DNA of 64,000 nucleotides from NCBI RefSeq assembly GCF_003253745.1, contig NZ_MZXV01000056.1:397814-461813 (forward strand), in the 5' to 3' direction. Below, in pieces: positions 1-9,358 of the stretch; position 1 is the stretch's first letter; every line of letters starts with the position of its first letter. The notes beneath the pieces are model-generated. The model saw only the letters and a list, made by a program, of their open reading frames with translations. It was not told the DNA's origin and made no database searches. The position numbers were made by a program, and so were the translations under genes. Origin of the DNA: Mesorhizobium kowhaii. GTDB taxonomy: Bacteria > Pseudomonadota > Alphaproteobacteria > Rhizobiales > Rhizobiaceae.

Positions 1-23
1 GCCACGGAGCTCAAGAAGGAGGG

Positions 24-40
24 CTTGCCGGTCCGGCAAG
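24..40. terminator. short perfect hairpin downstream of the alcohol dehydrogenase gene
   Basis: Seven-base arms CTTGCCG and CGGCAAG flank a three-base loop about 60 bases beyond the stop of the minus-strand alcohol dehydrogenase gene. There is no T-run, so it is only a possible end of the monooxygenase operon transcript. Confidence 0.3.
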
Positions 41-97
41 CAGCCCGATCGAACCGCACGCGACACCCGTTCCATGCCGCGCGCGGTGCAAGGGCTT

Positions 98-1141
98 TCA
101 GGGCACGATGACGCCACGGCCGGTGAACCGGCGGTTCTTGAAATCGTCGAGCGCGGTGTTGATGCTGGCGAGGTTGTATTCGGTGTAGTGCATCTTCACC
201 TTGCCGTCGGCGTTGAGCTCCATCAATTCGACAAGCTCGGTGAAATTGCCGACCAGGCTGCCGCCGATGTTGATCTCCTCGATGACCAGATGCGCGGTCG
301 GTACGTTGATATTGCCGCCATAGCCGACGACGAACAGTTGCCCGCCCTTGCGCACCATCTTCCAACAGATGTTCTCGACACCGAGTTCGCCGACGAAATC
401 GATCACCACATGGGCGCCGCCGCCGGTGATCTGGCTGACCTCCTCGACGACGTTTGGCCCACCATCAAGGATGAAGTCGGCACCCAGGTCCTTGGCCAGC
501 ACCCGCGCCGCCGGCTCGCGATCGACGGCGATGATGCGGCAGCCTGAAATCGCGTGCAACGATTGCAGCGCGATATGACCGAGCCCGCCTATGCCGAGCA
601 GCACGCAGTAACTCCCCGGCCGCAGGAGCTTTGCGGCACGCTTGGCGGCGCGGTAGGCGGTGATGCCGGCATCGGCCAGCGGTGCCACCTCGATCGGCGT
701 GATGTTGGCATTCAGCTTGATCAGCGAGCGTTCGCTGGTGATGAAATATTCGGCGAAGCCACCATTCATGCCAAGGCCGGGGAACTGGCCGTTGTCGCAA
801 TACATGTCCTCGCCATGGCGGCAGTTAAGGCAGATGCCGCATGAGCGGAAGGGATGGCAGATCACCGCGTCGCCGCGCTTGACCGATCTGACGCCGCTGC
901 CGACCTCCTCGACCCAGCCGGCATTCTCGTGGCCCATGATGTAAGGCAAAAGCGTGCCTTCGGGATCCATGGTCGGCTTCCACACGCCCTCGATGATGTG
1001 CAGGTCGGTGCGGCAGAGACCGGCGGCGCCGACCCGCACGATTACCTCGTCGGGAGCAGTGATCGTCGGCGCCTTGACCTCCTCGATCCTGAGCTGGACG
1101 TTCATCTTCGGATCGTATTCGTAGAGTCTGGCAGCTTTCAT
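98..1141 (-). CDS. adh: zinc-dependent alcohol dehydrogenase of the propane monooxygenase cluster
   Basis: A 347-residue medium-chain dehydrogenase. It has the GHENAGWVEEVG catalytic zinc segment, the structural zinc cysteines in CGICLNCRHGEDMYC (about residues 98-112), and a Rossmann glycine motif GIGGLGHIA. It should oxidise the alcohol made by the monooxygenase (2-propanol or 1-propanol) with NAD(P). It is the last gene of the minus-strand series and lies 31 bases after the chaperonin gene, the place adh occupies in Rhodococcus and Mycobacterium propane monooxygenase operons. The start at 1141 gives a standard N-terminus. The substrate is inferred from context. Confidence 0.9.
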   Translation of the reverse strand: MKAARLYEYDPKMNVQLRIEEVKAPTITAPDEVIVRVGAAGLCRTDLHIIEGVWKPTMDPEGTLLPYIMGHENAGWVEEVGSGVRSVKRGDAVICHPFRSCGICLNCRHGEDMYCDNGQFPGLGMNGGFAEYFITSERSLIKLNANITPIEVAPLADAGITAYRAAKRAAKLLRPGSYCVLLGIGGLGHIALQSLHAISGCRIIAVDREPAARVLAKDLGADFILDGGPNVVEEVSQITGGGAHVVIDFVGELGVENICWKMVRKGGQLFVVGYGGNINVPTAHLVIEEINIGGSLVGNFTELVELMELNADGKVKMHYTEYNLASINTALDDFKNRRFTGRGVIVP

Positions 1142-1172
1142 GGCTGTATCCTTTCAAAATGTCTGGATTGCT

Positions 1173-2804
1173 TCAGGCGCGGCCGAGTTTTTCGGAGCCG
1201 CCACCACGCGCCGGTCCGGCTGTCGGGTCCTCATCCTCGGCGAGATCGCCAATCAGCGTTTCGGTGGTCAGGATCAGCGTCGCCACGGAAGCCGCGTTGG
1301 CGAGCGCGGTGTAGGTGACACGGACGGGATCGATGATCCCTGCCTCGAACATGTTCTGATACGCGCCGGTCGAGGCGTTGTAGCCGTAGCCGCCGTTGAT
1401 GCGGGTGACCTCGACCACCACCGCTTCGGGATCGGCGCCGGCATTGGCGGCGATGCGCCACAGCGGTCGCGACAGGACCGAGCGCACCAGGCGCACGCCC
1501 TCGGCGACATCGCCGTCGACGCCAGCCGCCACCTTGTCGAGCAGCGGCGCGATCTGGGCGAGTGCCGAGCCGCCACCGGCGACCACACCCTCTTCGGATG
1601 CGGCGCGCACCGCATTCAAGGAATCCTCGATCAGCTGGATGGTCCGCTTCTGCTCGACCGGCGTGACGCCGCCGGCATAGAGGATCGCGGTGCCGCCGGA
1701 GAGCTTGGCCAGGCGTTCGCGCAGCTTGTCCTGATCGATGTTGGGCTGCGAGGCTTCATACTGCCGCTGCACCTGGGCGCGGCGCGACGCGATTGCCGCA
1801 TGGTCGCCGCCGCCACGGATGATCGAGGTGTAGGACGAACTGGTCTTCACCCGGTCGGCCGTACCGAGATCCTCGGCAGTGACGTCCTCGAGCCGGCCGC
1901 CGAGATCGCGCGCGATCACCTTGCCGCCGGTGATGATGGCCAGATCCTCCATCATCGCCTTGCGCCAGTGGCCATATTCCGGCGGATGGACGACGAGGTA
2001 GCGCCCCGGTCCCTGCTTGCCGAGCAACGTCACCACCACTTCCGGCGACATTTCCTCGGACACGATCAGCAGCGGCCGGCCGGCCTCGTCGGCAATGCGG
2101 CGAACCGCATCGAGTTGTCCGGGCTCCTTGATCTTGAGGTCGGTCATCAGGATGTAGGGCCGTTCAAGAACAGCCTCCATCTTCTCCTGGTCGGTCACCA
2201 TGTGATGCGAGAGATAGCCGCGTTCGAAGGACATGCCCTCGACGACATCGAGCGTGGTCTCGGTGGTGACACTGAAATCAGTGGTGATGACGCCTCCGGC
2301 GCCCACCCGCCGATGGGCTTCCGCCACCAGCGCGCCAAGCGTGGTGTTGGTCGCCGCGATGTTGGCGACCGAGGCCAGGATGCCGTTGCCCTTGGCGGGC
2401 TTGGCGGAAGCCTTGAGCGCGGCCACCACCGCCGCCACGGCAAGGTCGATGCCCTTGCAGAGATCAACGGATTTCACCCCGCGCTCATTCGCCTCGACGC
2501 CGCCCTGGATGAGCGCGTTGGCGAGCACGATGGCCGTCGTGGTGCCGTCGCCGGCGATCTCGTTGGTCTGCATCGACACTTCGCGGACGACCTGCGCGCC
2601 CATGTTCTCGAAACGGTCGTGCAGCTCGATCTCGGAGGCGATGCTGACACCGTCGCGGGTCACCATCGGCGTGCCGATCGGCCGGTCGATCATGGCGTTC
2701 ATGCCTTTGGGGCCGAGCGTCGGCTCGACCGCGGCGGCGAGCCGGAAGACGCCACGGGCGAGAGCACGGCGGGCCTCGGAATTGTGAAGCATTATCTTGG
2801 GCAT
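1173..2804 (-). CDS. GroEL-like chaperonin dedicated to the monooxygenase
   Basis: A 543-residue group I chaperonin. It shows PTLGPKGMNAMIDRP near the N-terminus, the ATP-binding GDGTTTAIVLANAL, and EEGVVAGGGSAL towards the C-terminus. It ends in GGGSEKLGRA instead of the Gly-Gly-Met tail of housekeeping GroEL, and no groES is next to it. In mycobacterial mimABCD systems a linked GroEL homologue (MimG) is needed to fold the hydroxylase large subunit, so the same role is likely here. It is expected to be cytosolic. A strong ribosome binding site (GGAGGA) precedes the start. Confidence 0.92.
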   Translation of the reverse strand: MPKIMLHNSEARRALARGVFRLAAAVEPTLGPKGMNAMIDRPIGTPMVTRDGVSIASEIELHDRFENMGAQVVREVSMQTNEIAGDGTTTAIVLANALIQGGVEANERGVKSVDLCKGIDLAVAAVVAALKASAKPAKGNGILASVANIAATNTTLGALVAEAHRRVGAGGVITTDFSVTTETTLDVVEGMSFERGYLSHHMVTDQEKMEAVLERPYILMTDLKIKEPGQLDAVRRIADEAGRPLLIVSEEMSPEVVVTLLGKQGPGRYLVVHPPEYGHWRKAMMEDLAIITGGKVIARDLGGRLEDVTAEDLGTADRVKTSSSYTSIIRGGGDHAAIASRRAQVQRQYEASQPNIDQDKLRERLAKLSGGTAILYAGGVTPVEQKRTIQLIEDSLNAVRAASEEGVVAGGGSALAQIAPLLDKVAAGVDGDVAEGVRLVRSVLSRPLWRIAANAGADPEAVVVEVTRINGGYGYNASTGAYQNMFEAGIIDPVRVTYTALANAASVATLILTTETLIGDLAEDEDPTAGPARGGGSEKLGRA

Positions 2805-2881
2805 GATTCCTCCTTCCGCCTTACGGGCGGGTTGTTGGTTGGGGGCCTCGTGCGAGGGAGGCCGTTGCTGTCAGTTCTGCT

Positions 2882-3679
2882 TCAGGCGGTCGGTGCGGTC
2901 GTGGCCGGCACGCGATCCAGAATGAAATCGACCAGCGTCGGTTCGCCGTCGATCACATCCAGTTCCTTGTATCTGGTCTGCTTGAGCCCGCGGCACAGCG
3001 CGCCGTTGAACTCCATGTTGATGCGCACGCCGCGCAGCTCGGCGAGATGGGCACTGAGTGCGCCAGGCGGTATGCGCTGCCCTTCCCAGGTCACGAAGAC
3101 GGGCTCGTCCGCCCGGCGATCGGGAAACCGCTCGAGCAGAGCCGCCCTGTATCTCGGCTTCTGCTTGGCCGCCTCGCCCGGCTCGAACCGCGAGACGTCG
3201 TATGCCGGCAGGTCCATGCCGAAGATTTCGCGATCGGTCAGACCGTGCAGCCGCAAGCCGCGCAAAACGGCCTCCTGGCGCCGCTTGAATGCCTTCATTG
3301 CGAAGGTTTCACGCAAGGCGCCGAGATCCTGATCCTCGGCAAGCACGGCGAAGATGTCGCCGAATGTCTTGCCGGCCTCCATGCCGCGATTGACCTCTTC
3401 CGCGAACATGTGGTCGTGCAGCTTGACGCGATAGGCCGGCGCCCAGGAGAGCTGGTCGAGCGCCTTGCGCACGCCGTCCAGCATCAGGAACGCAAAGTTG
3501 GGCGAGCACCAATAGGTCGGCAGGCGGAAGTCTATCTCCACGCTGCCCTCGCCCGTCACCTGCGCCCGCTCGACGAAGCCCATCTCGGTGATGGGTTCGT
3601 CGAGTTCCGGGTCGTTGACCTCACCAAGGCGCCGCCAGAGTTCCTTCTCGCGGCCGCCGGAAACGCTGGCGGTTGCCAT
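2882..3679 (-). CDS. MIP18/DUF59-family protein of the propane monooxygenase cluster
   Basis: A 265-residue protein. The N-terminal 100 residues look like the DUF59/MIP18 (PaaD-SufT-like) fold: GEVNDPELDEPITEMGFVERAQV, then EIDFRLPTYWCSPNFAFLMLDGV, with a cysteine in the usual metal or iron-sulfur position. The remaining C-terminal part is not recognised. It starts five bases after the amidohydrolase stop, so the two are translationally close. A protein of this kind is a conserved companion of actinobacterial propane monooxygenases. It may help assemble or maintain a metal centre, which is an inference. Confidence 0.8.
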   Translation of the reverse strand: MATASVSGGREKELWRRLGEVNDPELDEPITEMGFVERAQVTGEGSVEIDFRLPTYWCSPNFAFLMLDGVRKALDQLSWAPAYRVKLHDHMFAEEVNRGMEAGKTFGDIFAVLAEDQDLGALRETFAMKAFKRRQEAVLRGLRLHGLTDREIFGMDLPAYDVSRFEPGEAAKQKPRYRAALLERFPDRRADEPVFVTWEGQRIPPGALSAHLAELRGVRINMEFNGALCRGLKQTRYKELDVIDGEPTLVDFILDRVPATTAPTA

Positions 3680-3684
3680 GGCTC

Positions 3685-4707
3685 CTACTCCGCCGCGATG
3701 CTGAAGGGCGTGCTGGCGAGCGCCTTCTTCTTGGCTTCGACATCGATGTTGTAGAGACGCGCGGCGTTGAGGCCGAGGATCTTCTCCTTGATCTCGTCGG
3801 TCAGTTGCACGCCCCGTTCGGCGGCGATGTCCTCAGGGATCTGATAGGCCCAGAATTTCTCGACCAGCCAGCGCGGCGTCCAGATCGCATAGTCGGAACC
3901 GAACAGGATCTTCTCCGGCCCGAGCCAGAACAGCAGCTCGGCGATGACCTCGCCGAAATAGCGCGGCCGCGCGTGGATGAACGGCAGCGCCACCGCCAGC
4001 CCGCCATAGACATTGGTCTCCTGCGTCGCGATCCAGCAGAAATCGTCGAGGCGCGGCAGGCCGCAATGCTCGATGATCCAGTTGAGGCCCTGGAAATCCG
4101 TCGCCGCATGATCGACGTCATGCACGTCGAACGCATCCTTGCTGAGCGGCAGGATCGTCGGGCCCTTGTGGACGTGAATGTTCCCGATGCCGAGCTTGTC
4201 GCAGAGTTCGAAGCATTTATAGGCATCGGGATCGGTGAGCTTCCAGCCCTTGGAAGCGCCGTTCCATTCGGCCGTGTACATCTTCACGCCCTTGACGTTG
4301 TAGGTCTCCTTGAGGAAGTGGATGTATTCAAGCGCCTTCTCGCCGTCGCGCGGATCGAAGGCGCCGTTGACGATGAAACGCTCGGGATAGCGCTTGGCCA
4401 CCTCGGCGTTGCGCTCGATCGTGTTGAAGCCGTTTTTGTAGAAGTCCTTGAGATAGGTCGACTGCACGATCGCCACATCGTCGGGACCGTCGATGAACAG
4501 ATCGCGATAGAGATCATCGGCGCTGTATTTCTCGAACTTGCTCTTCTCCCACAGCTGGTCCTTCGGGCTCAAGCCGGTGTGATAGGCATAGAAGCACTCG
4601 ATGAACTGCTTGCCGTGGATATTCTTCTGGTTTTCCGGGCTGCCGTCCCAGAAATGGGTGTGGCCGTCGACCACGAAAATGTCCTTGCCTTCCGGTGTCC
4701 TGTACAT
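3685..4707 (-). CDS. amidohydrolase-family (PF04909) protein of the propane monooxygenase cluster
   Basis: A 340-residue TIM-barrel metal-dependent hydrolase. It shows DGHTHFWDG near the N-terminus (metal-binding His-x-His), HVHKG in mid-protein, and the late catalytic Asp region ILFGSDYAIWTP. The start at 4707 follows GGAGGCAAGA. Such amidohydrolases accompany propane, THF and acetone/phenol-type monooxygenases; the physiological substrate is not established. The gene lies between prmD and the DUF59 gene in one transcription unit. Confidence 0.85.
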   Translation of the reverse strand: MYRTPEGKDIFVVDGHTHFWDGSPENQKNIHGKQFIECFYAYHTGLSPKDQLWEKSKFEKYSADDLYRDLFIDGPDDVAIVQSTYLKDFYKNGFNTIERNAEVAKRYPERFIVNGAFDPRDGEKALEYIHFLKETYNVKGVKMYTAEWNGASKGWKLTDPDAYKCFELCDKLGIGNIHVHKGPTILPLSKDAFDVHDVDHAATDFQGLNWIIEHCGLPRLDDFCWIATQETNVYGGLAVALPFIHARPRYFGEVIAELLFWLGPEKILFGSDYAIWTPRWLVEKFWAYQIPEDIAAERGVQLTDEIKEKILGLNAARLYNIDVEAKKKALASTPFSIAAE

Positions 4708-4778
4708 TCTTGCCTCCACAATGATCGCATTGACGGGTTCGGCGCGCCGCAAGCAACGGCGCGCCAGATTTTTGGCGG

Positions 4779-5150
4779 CTATTCGATGTATTCGAACATC
4801 TCGTCCATGTTGCCGAACAGGATCACGGTGTTGTCGTCGACGCGAACCATGCGGCCGTAGTGGGTGGAGGTGTTGACCTCGAAGGTCTCGGCTGAGATCT
4901 CGCGGCCCAGATATTCACCGATCGCATCCATCTTGAAGATCAGCTTGCCATCGCCGTCGATGCGGATCAGCGCCGGCTGGTAGGTGATCGTCACCCCCGG
5001 CTTCTGGCCCATGAATTCGGCGATGGCGCGAGCCTCGACCGAGTCGTTCATGGTGACGCCGCACTGATGCGAAATCGTCTGCTCGAAGGTGATGTCCTTC
5101 ATCGCCTTGAAGATGTTGGAATGCGTTGCGTCGCGTGCTGCTAATGACAT
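4779..5150 (-). CDS. prmD: propane monooxygenase coupling (effector) protein, MmoB/DmpM family
   Basis: A 123-residue small effector protein. Recognisable stretches include TMNDSVEARAIAEFMGQKPGV and the C-terminal VNTSTHYGRMVRVDD. Members bind the hydroxylase and gate substrate and oxygen access; they carry no cofactor. A GGAG site precedes the ATG at 5150. It sits 17 bases after prmC, as in mim and prm operons. Confidence 0.93.
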   Translation of the reverse strand: MSLAARDATHSNIFKAMKDITFEQTISHQCGVTMNDSVEARAIAEFMGQKPGVTITYQPALIRIDGDGKLIFKMDAIGEYLGREISAETFEVNTSTHYGRMVRVDDNTVILFGNMDEMFEYIE

Positions 5151-5167
5151 GACAAAATTCTCCTGTT

Positions 5168-6226
5168 TCAGCGCTTGAGGCCAAGTTCGCCGAGGATCTG
5201 GCCAATCCGTTCCTCGGATTTGGCGCGGACATCGACGAACGCGACGGGCTTGGAATGCGGCATCGACCAGATCGGCTGCAGGCCGATGGCTGCCTTGTCG
5301 GCGAGCGCGCCGTGTTTCTTGACCCAACCCTGGAAGAGCTTGCGGTTGGCAGCGCCATGCGTCTCGTCATTGGCGAGCATGTGGATGAGGTCGATCGTGT
5401 TGGCGAGGTTGCGCTCGTAGTCGGCCTCGGCGGCCGAGATCACCGCCGGCGTGATGAAGTCGTGGTTGGCGGCGGCGATCTGCATCAGGAAGCCGGAGCG
5501 GAACACTTCGCCCACCAGCGGCTCGAAGACGATGTTGATGGCGAAATACTGTTCGAGGTAATCGGTCGCGCCCATGATGGTTTCGACCGCTTCGCGCGTG
5601 CCTTGCCAGTTCTTGTCCTCGAGCCAGGCCTTCTTGCCGAGTTCGTCGTCCCAGTCGGGAAGGTCCATGCCGATCTCGGCAAGGTAGAGCGTGATGTCCT
5701 GGGCAAGCCTGAGCTTGTAGGACGAGTTGGTCAGCGTCGCGTTGTTGATCATCTGGGTGTAGCCGTAGCGCTGCGCCTGCATCAGCGAGGTGCCGAGCCC
5801 GAATTCGGCATGCTTCCAGGCGCCGAGCTGCGTCTGCAGGATCTTGACCCAGGCCTTGTCGAAGGTCTTCGGCGCGCCCGACTTGCGGGCATTGTTGATG
5901 ACGCTCTGCACCATCGTCTCGATCTTCGACTGGCGCTGGTAGTGCGTGCGCTCCCACTCCTGGTCGGGGGCGCGGAAGGCATGCCAGTTGGAACTCTGCG
6001 CGGCGGTGTTCTGCTTGACATAGGCGCCCTTGCCGTCGGCGAAGGAGATGATCCAGTCCTGGATCAGGTAGCGTTCCGGGTCGGGCTGCACGTCGACCGT
6101 CATGTCCTCATAGTGGGTGGCGCGCTGGCCTTTCGGGTCGAAATACCGGTATTTCCGGCTGTCGGAATCGGCGAAGATCGCCGCGCCGGCGGCTCCGGAT
6201 CCGACTGAACTCGAGGTTGCAGGCAT
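5168..6226 (-). CDS. prmC: propane monooxygenase hydroxylase small (beta) subunit
   Basis: A 352-residue ferritin-like non-catalytic hydroxylase subunit (PF02332 family). Typical features are RKYRYFDPKGQRATHYED near the N-terminus, the tryptophan-rich PDQEWERTHYQRQ, and the segment QYFAINIVFEPLVGEVFRSG. It lacks the paired Glu-x-x-His motifs of the large subunit, as expected for the beta chain. GGGAGAGAGACT precedes the ATG at 6226. It is made with prmA and prmB from the sigma-54 promoter upstream. Confidence 0.93.
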   Translation of the reverse strand: MPATSSSVGSGAAGAAIFADSDSRKYRYFDPKGQRATHYEDMTVDVQPDPERYLIQDWIISFADGKGAYVKQNTAAQSSNWHAFRAPDQEWERTHYQRQSKIETMVQSVINNARKSGAPKTFDKAWVKILQTQLGAWKHAEFGLGTSLMQAQRYGYTQMINNATLTNSSYKLRLAQDITLYLAEIGMDLPDWDDELGKKAWLEDKNWQGTREAVETIMGATDYLEQYFAINIVFEPLVGEVFRSGFLMQIAAANHDFITPAVISAAEADYERNLANTIDLIHMLANDETHGAANRKLFQGWVKKHGALADKAAIGLQPIWSMPHSKPVAFVDVRAKSEERIGQILGELGLKR

Positions 6227-6273
6227 AGTCTCTCTCCCTTGTTGCAGTTGTGGTTGGCTTGGCACGGCCGCCC

Positions 6274-7335
6274 TCAATGGGCCGGCGTTGCACCTGCCGA
6301 TGTGGTGAACTTGTCGAAGAAGATCCGCTCCGTTTCGAAGCCGTTCATGAACAGGACCGGCTGCAGCGCATCGATCATCGGCGGCGGGCCACAGGCATGG
6401 ACATCGCCCTGCCCGTCGACCGCCAGTTGCTTGAGCTTGGCGTCGACGCTCTGGTGCACGAAGCCGCGTTCGCCTTGCCATTCGGCGTCGTCATTGGCGT
6501 GCGACAGCACGGGAATGAAGGTGACGTCGGAATGATTGCCGACCAGCTCGGCGATCCTGTCGAGATAGAACAGGTCGTTGCGGGTGCGGGCGCCGTAGAA
6601 GAAATAGACCGGACGTTTCTCGCCGCTCTTCAGGTGGTCGTTGAGGATCGACCAGATCGGCGACATGCCCGATCCGGCCCCGACCAGGATCAGGGGTCCT
6701 TGCCGTTCGTCGCGGCGGAAACAGGTTCCGTAGGGTCCGACGACGGTGACTTCGGCTCCGGCCCTGATGCCTCCGGAATCGAGTTCTCCCGAGAACTTTC
6801 CCTCTGGGTATTTTTTGATGATGAAGGAGAGTTTTTGGGTTTGGTCCGGCGTATTTGCCATGGAGAACGAGCGCGTAATCGTCTCCCCTTTTTGCGTGGT
6901 AACCGTGATGTCGACATATTGCCCCGCCCAAAACTTCATCGGGGAGCCGAGTTCGATTTCGATGCCGCGAATGTCGTGGGTCAGCTGCTCGATCCGAGCA
7001 ATCCGGCCCTTGTACGTTTTCACGGCGATCGCTTTCGCCAGAATCTCCTCGTCGTAGTTGAGAAGCTCGACTTCCAGGTCGGAGTAGGCGATGCAACGGC
7101 ACAACAGGACGTGCCCGCTTTCCTTCTCCATGTCGTTCAGTGCGAAGGTCGAGTATTTCAGCATGTCGACTTCGCCTTCGAGCAACACGCTCTTGCAGGC
7201 CGAGCACTGCCCTTCCTTGCAACCGTGCGGCAGCGCGATGCCCTGGCGGAACGCGGCGTTGAGCACCGTTTCGCCATTCTCGACCTCGAATTCGACGCCG
7301 ACTGGGCTCAGCCTGACCGTGTGGGTTTCCGACAT
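6274..7335 (-). CDS. prmB: propane monooxygenase reductase (2Fe-2S/FAD/NADH)
   Basis: A 353-residue electron-transfer component. The N-terminal plant-type ferredoxin domain has Cys39, Cys44, Cys47 and Cys79 as iron-sulfur ligands (GCKEGQCSAC then LLCRC). The FAD-binding signature RSFSMAN follows, then NAD-binding GAGSGMSP. It passes electrons from NADH to the diiron centre of PrmA. GGAGGTCCGT precedes the ATG at 7335. The start is 55 bases after prmA, with a hairpin in the gap. Confidence 0.95.
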   Translation of the reverse strand: MSETHTVRLSPVGVEFEVENGETVLNAAFRQGIALPHGCKEGQCSACKSVLLEGEVDMLKYSTFALNDMEKESGHVLLCRCIAYSDLEVELLNYDEEILAKAIAVKTYKGRIARIEQLTHDIRGIEIELGSPMKFWAGQYVDITVTTQKGETITRSFSMANTPDQTQKLSFIIKKYPEGKFSGELDSGGIRAGAEVTVVGPYGTCFRRDERQGPLILVGAGSGMSPIWSILNDHLKSGEKRPVYFFYGARTRNDLFYLDRIAELVGNHSDVTFIPVLSHANDDAEWQGERGFVHQSVDAKLKQLAVDGQGDVHACGPPPMIDALQPVLFMNGFETERIFFDKFTTSAGATPAH

Positions 7336-7356
7336 ACGGACCTCCAGTGAAAGGTA

Positions 7357-7377
7357 GGGGCGGGACGAACCCGCCCC
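7357..7377 (-). promoter_or_regulatory. intercistronic hairpin between prmA and prmB
   Basis: An eight-base GC-only stem (GGGGCGGG and CCCGCCCC) closes a five-base loop between the prmA stop and the prmB start. It could stabilise the 3' end of prmA mRNA or partly terminate transcription, which would give more hydroxylase than reductase. The structure is seen; the function is inferred. Confidence 0.55.
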
Positions 7378-7390
7378 CCCTTTGGCCTGA

Positions 7391-9058
7391 TCAGTTGCAG
7401 GGATTGACCGTGAAGCCGGCCCGGTATTCCGCCAGATGCTTCTCACGGTCCGAGGGCGACATGGCACGTAGCGCGTTGAGCGGCGATCCGAGCGTGTTGC
7501 CGCGCACATCGTCGAGCGTCCACATCTCCTTGTCGTCGAAGCGCAGATGCGGCTGCGGAACCAGCGTCTTGCCGTCGGAGCGGACGAAGTTCAGGTCCTT
7601 GATGGCATCGGCCAGATCCCAGCCGTCATAGAGCGTCTCCCACTCGCGCTTGCCGCTGAAGCGGCCCATCGCGGGCGTCGGACGGCCCTCATACTCGTCG
7701 GCGAAGGCGACCGTGGCAGTCCAGCGGTCGAGCTCATGGGCGAAGGTGTAGAGTTCGCCATTGATCTCGCCGACCACCATGTCCTCGCGGATCAGGCAGG
7801 GAACGAGGCAGGACCAGCAGCGGTGCGGATAGACGTAGCCGACGTCGCTGTTGAACAGCAGCACCTTCTCGCCCTTGTGGCTGAGCTTGGCGTACCATTT
7901 CCAGAAGTCGCCGAATTCGGCGTACCAGCCCGGATATTTGTGCTCGAACCACTCGAAGTCCTTGTCGGTCTGGGCTTCGATGCGCCAGAAATTGACCGGC
8001 CAGCCGACCGCGAAGAACTGCCCGACCTTGTGGACGTAGTTCTTTTTGGTGATGCGTTCCCAGGCTGCCTGGACGTCGTCGTGATGGACTTTGATGCCGT
8101 ATTTCTCGAGCGGCAGCATGTAGGTGCGGTAGTAGTCCTCATAGATCCAGCGGTGCCACATTTCCGCGTAAGACTCCTTGTTCTTGTCGCGGTTGGTGGT
8201 GCCGTATTCGATGAAGGTGCCGATGGCGGCATCGACGATCGCGTGGTTCTGCCAGAAGGCGTAGCGCAGGTCGCGCTCGAGCAAGAGATGGTTCTCCGGC
8301 TCCTTGAGCGCCGCCATCAGCAGCGAGTGGCCGTTGCCGATATGCCGGCTCTCGTCCGATTGCACCGACAGGAAGACGGTCGGAAGCGCGTAGTCACCGT
8401 TGCGGGCGGCCTCCGAAGGCATGGCGACGAACAGCGTGTTGGTGAAGGCGGTTTCGGCCACCACGGTCAGGTACATGCAGGCGGCGGTCATCGTGTCGCC
8501 AGTGATGAAGCCCTCGGCGAACTGTCGGCCGATGGTGGTGGCGTAGCACTTTCCGAAGGCTTCCTCGGTGATGTCGAAGCCGGCCGGATCGATGTAGTTC
8601 TCCATGTACCATTTCTTCAGGTTCATCTGGATCGTCGAGTGACGGAACTCGTCGATCATCTGCATGGTGAAGCCGGTCCGGAGTTCCTCGCCAGGTGCGA
8701 TGCGGGCGACCATCGCCATCGAGCGGGCGGCGGAGATTTCCGGGAACGGAATGATGGCCAGGAAGAGCTTCATCCACTCGACCCAGCGCGGTTCGACGTT
8801 GCGGAACATGTCGCCGCGCAAGGCCGCATCGAGCGCGCCATAGACGCGGTTGTCCTTCTCTTCCTGCATCGGGAAGTAGGACCGCAAAACCTGCTTCATT
8901 GGATCGCGCGGCGTCTTGTTGATCTTGTAGTCGGTCGGAAATGTCATCGCTTCCTGCACGTAGGAAGGATTCCAGCCGAGATCGGCAATCTTCTTGGTCG
9001 CCTCGCCGACGGAAATTCCGCGTTGCGAGGTAATCTTGTTGAGCGTCAGAGACGTCAT
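7391..9058 (-). CDS. prmA: propane monooxygenase hydroxylase large (alpha) subunit
   Basis: A 555-residue diiron hydroxylase. The carboxylate-bridged iron ligands can be placed: Glu107 (PEISAARSM), Glu137 and His140 (DEFRH), Glu202 (AETAF), Glu236 and His239 (DESRH). The overall match is to the propane (PrmA/MimA) branch more than to methane MmoX. It hydroxylates propane, probably at C2, with related activity on other small molecules expected. Two in-frame ATGs (9064 and 9058) follow GGAGG; 9058 gives better spacing. It is the first gene of the minus-strand operon and lies about 290 bases from the sigma-54 promoter. Confidence 0.95.
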   Translation of the reverse strand: MTSLTLNKITSQRGISVGEATKKIADLGWNPSYVQEAMTFPTDYKINKTPRDPMKQVLRSYFPMQEEKDNRVYGALDAALRGDMFRNVEPRWVEWMKLFLAIIPFPEISAARSMAMVARIAPGEELRTGFTMQMIDEFRHSTIQMNLKKWYMENYIDPAGFDITEEAFGKCYATTIGRQFAEGFITGDTMTAACMYLTVVAETAFTNTLFVAMPSEAARNGDYALPTVFLSVQSDESRHIGNGHSLLMAALKEPENHLLLERDLRYAFWQNHAIVDAAIGTFIEYGTTNRDKNKESYAEMWHRWIYEDYYRTYMLPLEKYGIKVHHDDVQAAWERITKKNYVHKVGQFFAVGWPVNFWRIEAQTDKDFEWFEHKYPGWYAEFGDFWKWYAKLSHKGEKVLLFNSDVGYVYPHRCWSCLVPCLIREDMVVGEINGELYTFAHELDRWTATVAFADEYEGRPTPAMGRFSGKREWETLYDGWDLADAIKDLNFVRSDGKTLVPQPHLRFDDKEMWTLDDVRGNTLGSPLNALRAMSPSDREKHLAEYRAGFTVNPCN

Positions 9059-9358
9059 GGTCATAAGCCTCCACCAGGTTTGAGCCGCGGGTCCCTTGAC
9101 CCCGGCATGAAGCGGCACAAAGCACCGCCAGTGAGAGTGCGAGCGGCATGACAAAGGGTTGCGCATCAAGGCGCGACTCATGGTCCGGCCATTCAAGTGG
9201 ATCGCGGCAAAGGTTTTCGAGGCGTTTTGGCAGAGACCCCGCGGCGCCAACCGCAATTGCGATGGGCGTATCGAAGCGGAATTTGTCCCTGCTTCCTCCG
9301 TTCCTTCGTTCTTTTGGCACCGCGCCAAGCGCGATGGGCTTCTTGTGAAAATGAACAA

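Noticed and set aside
1140..3332. A 730-residue plus-strand reading frame
   Set aside because: It runs opposite the GroEL-like and DUF59 genes, which have clear family motifs. The frame is an artefact of high GC third positions.
9314..9330. A second sigma-54-like TGGCAC on the plus strand
   Set aside because: The GG-to-GC spacing is off by one and there is no TTGC, so it does not fit the consensus.
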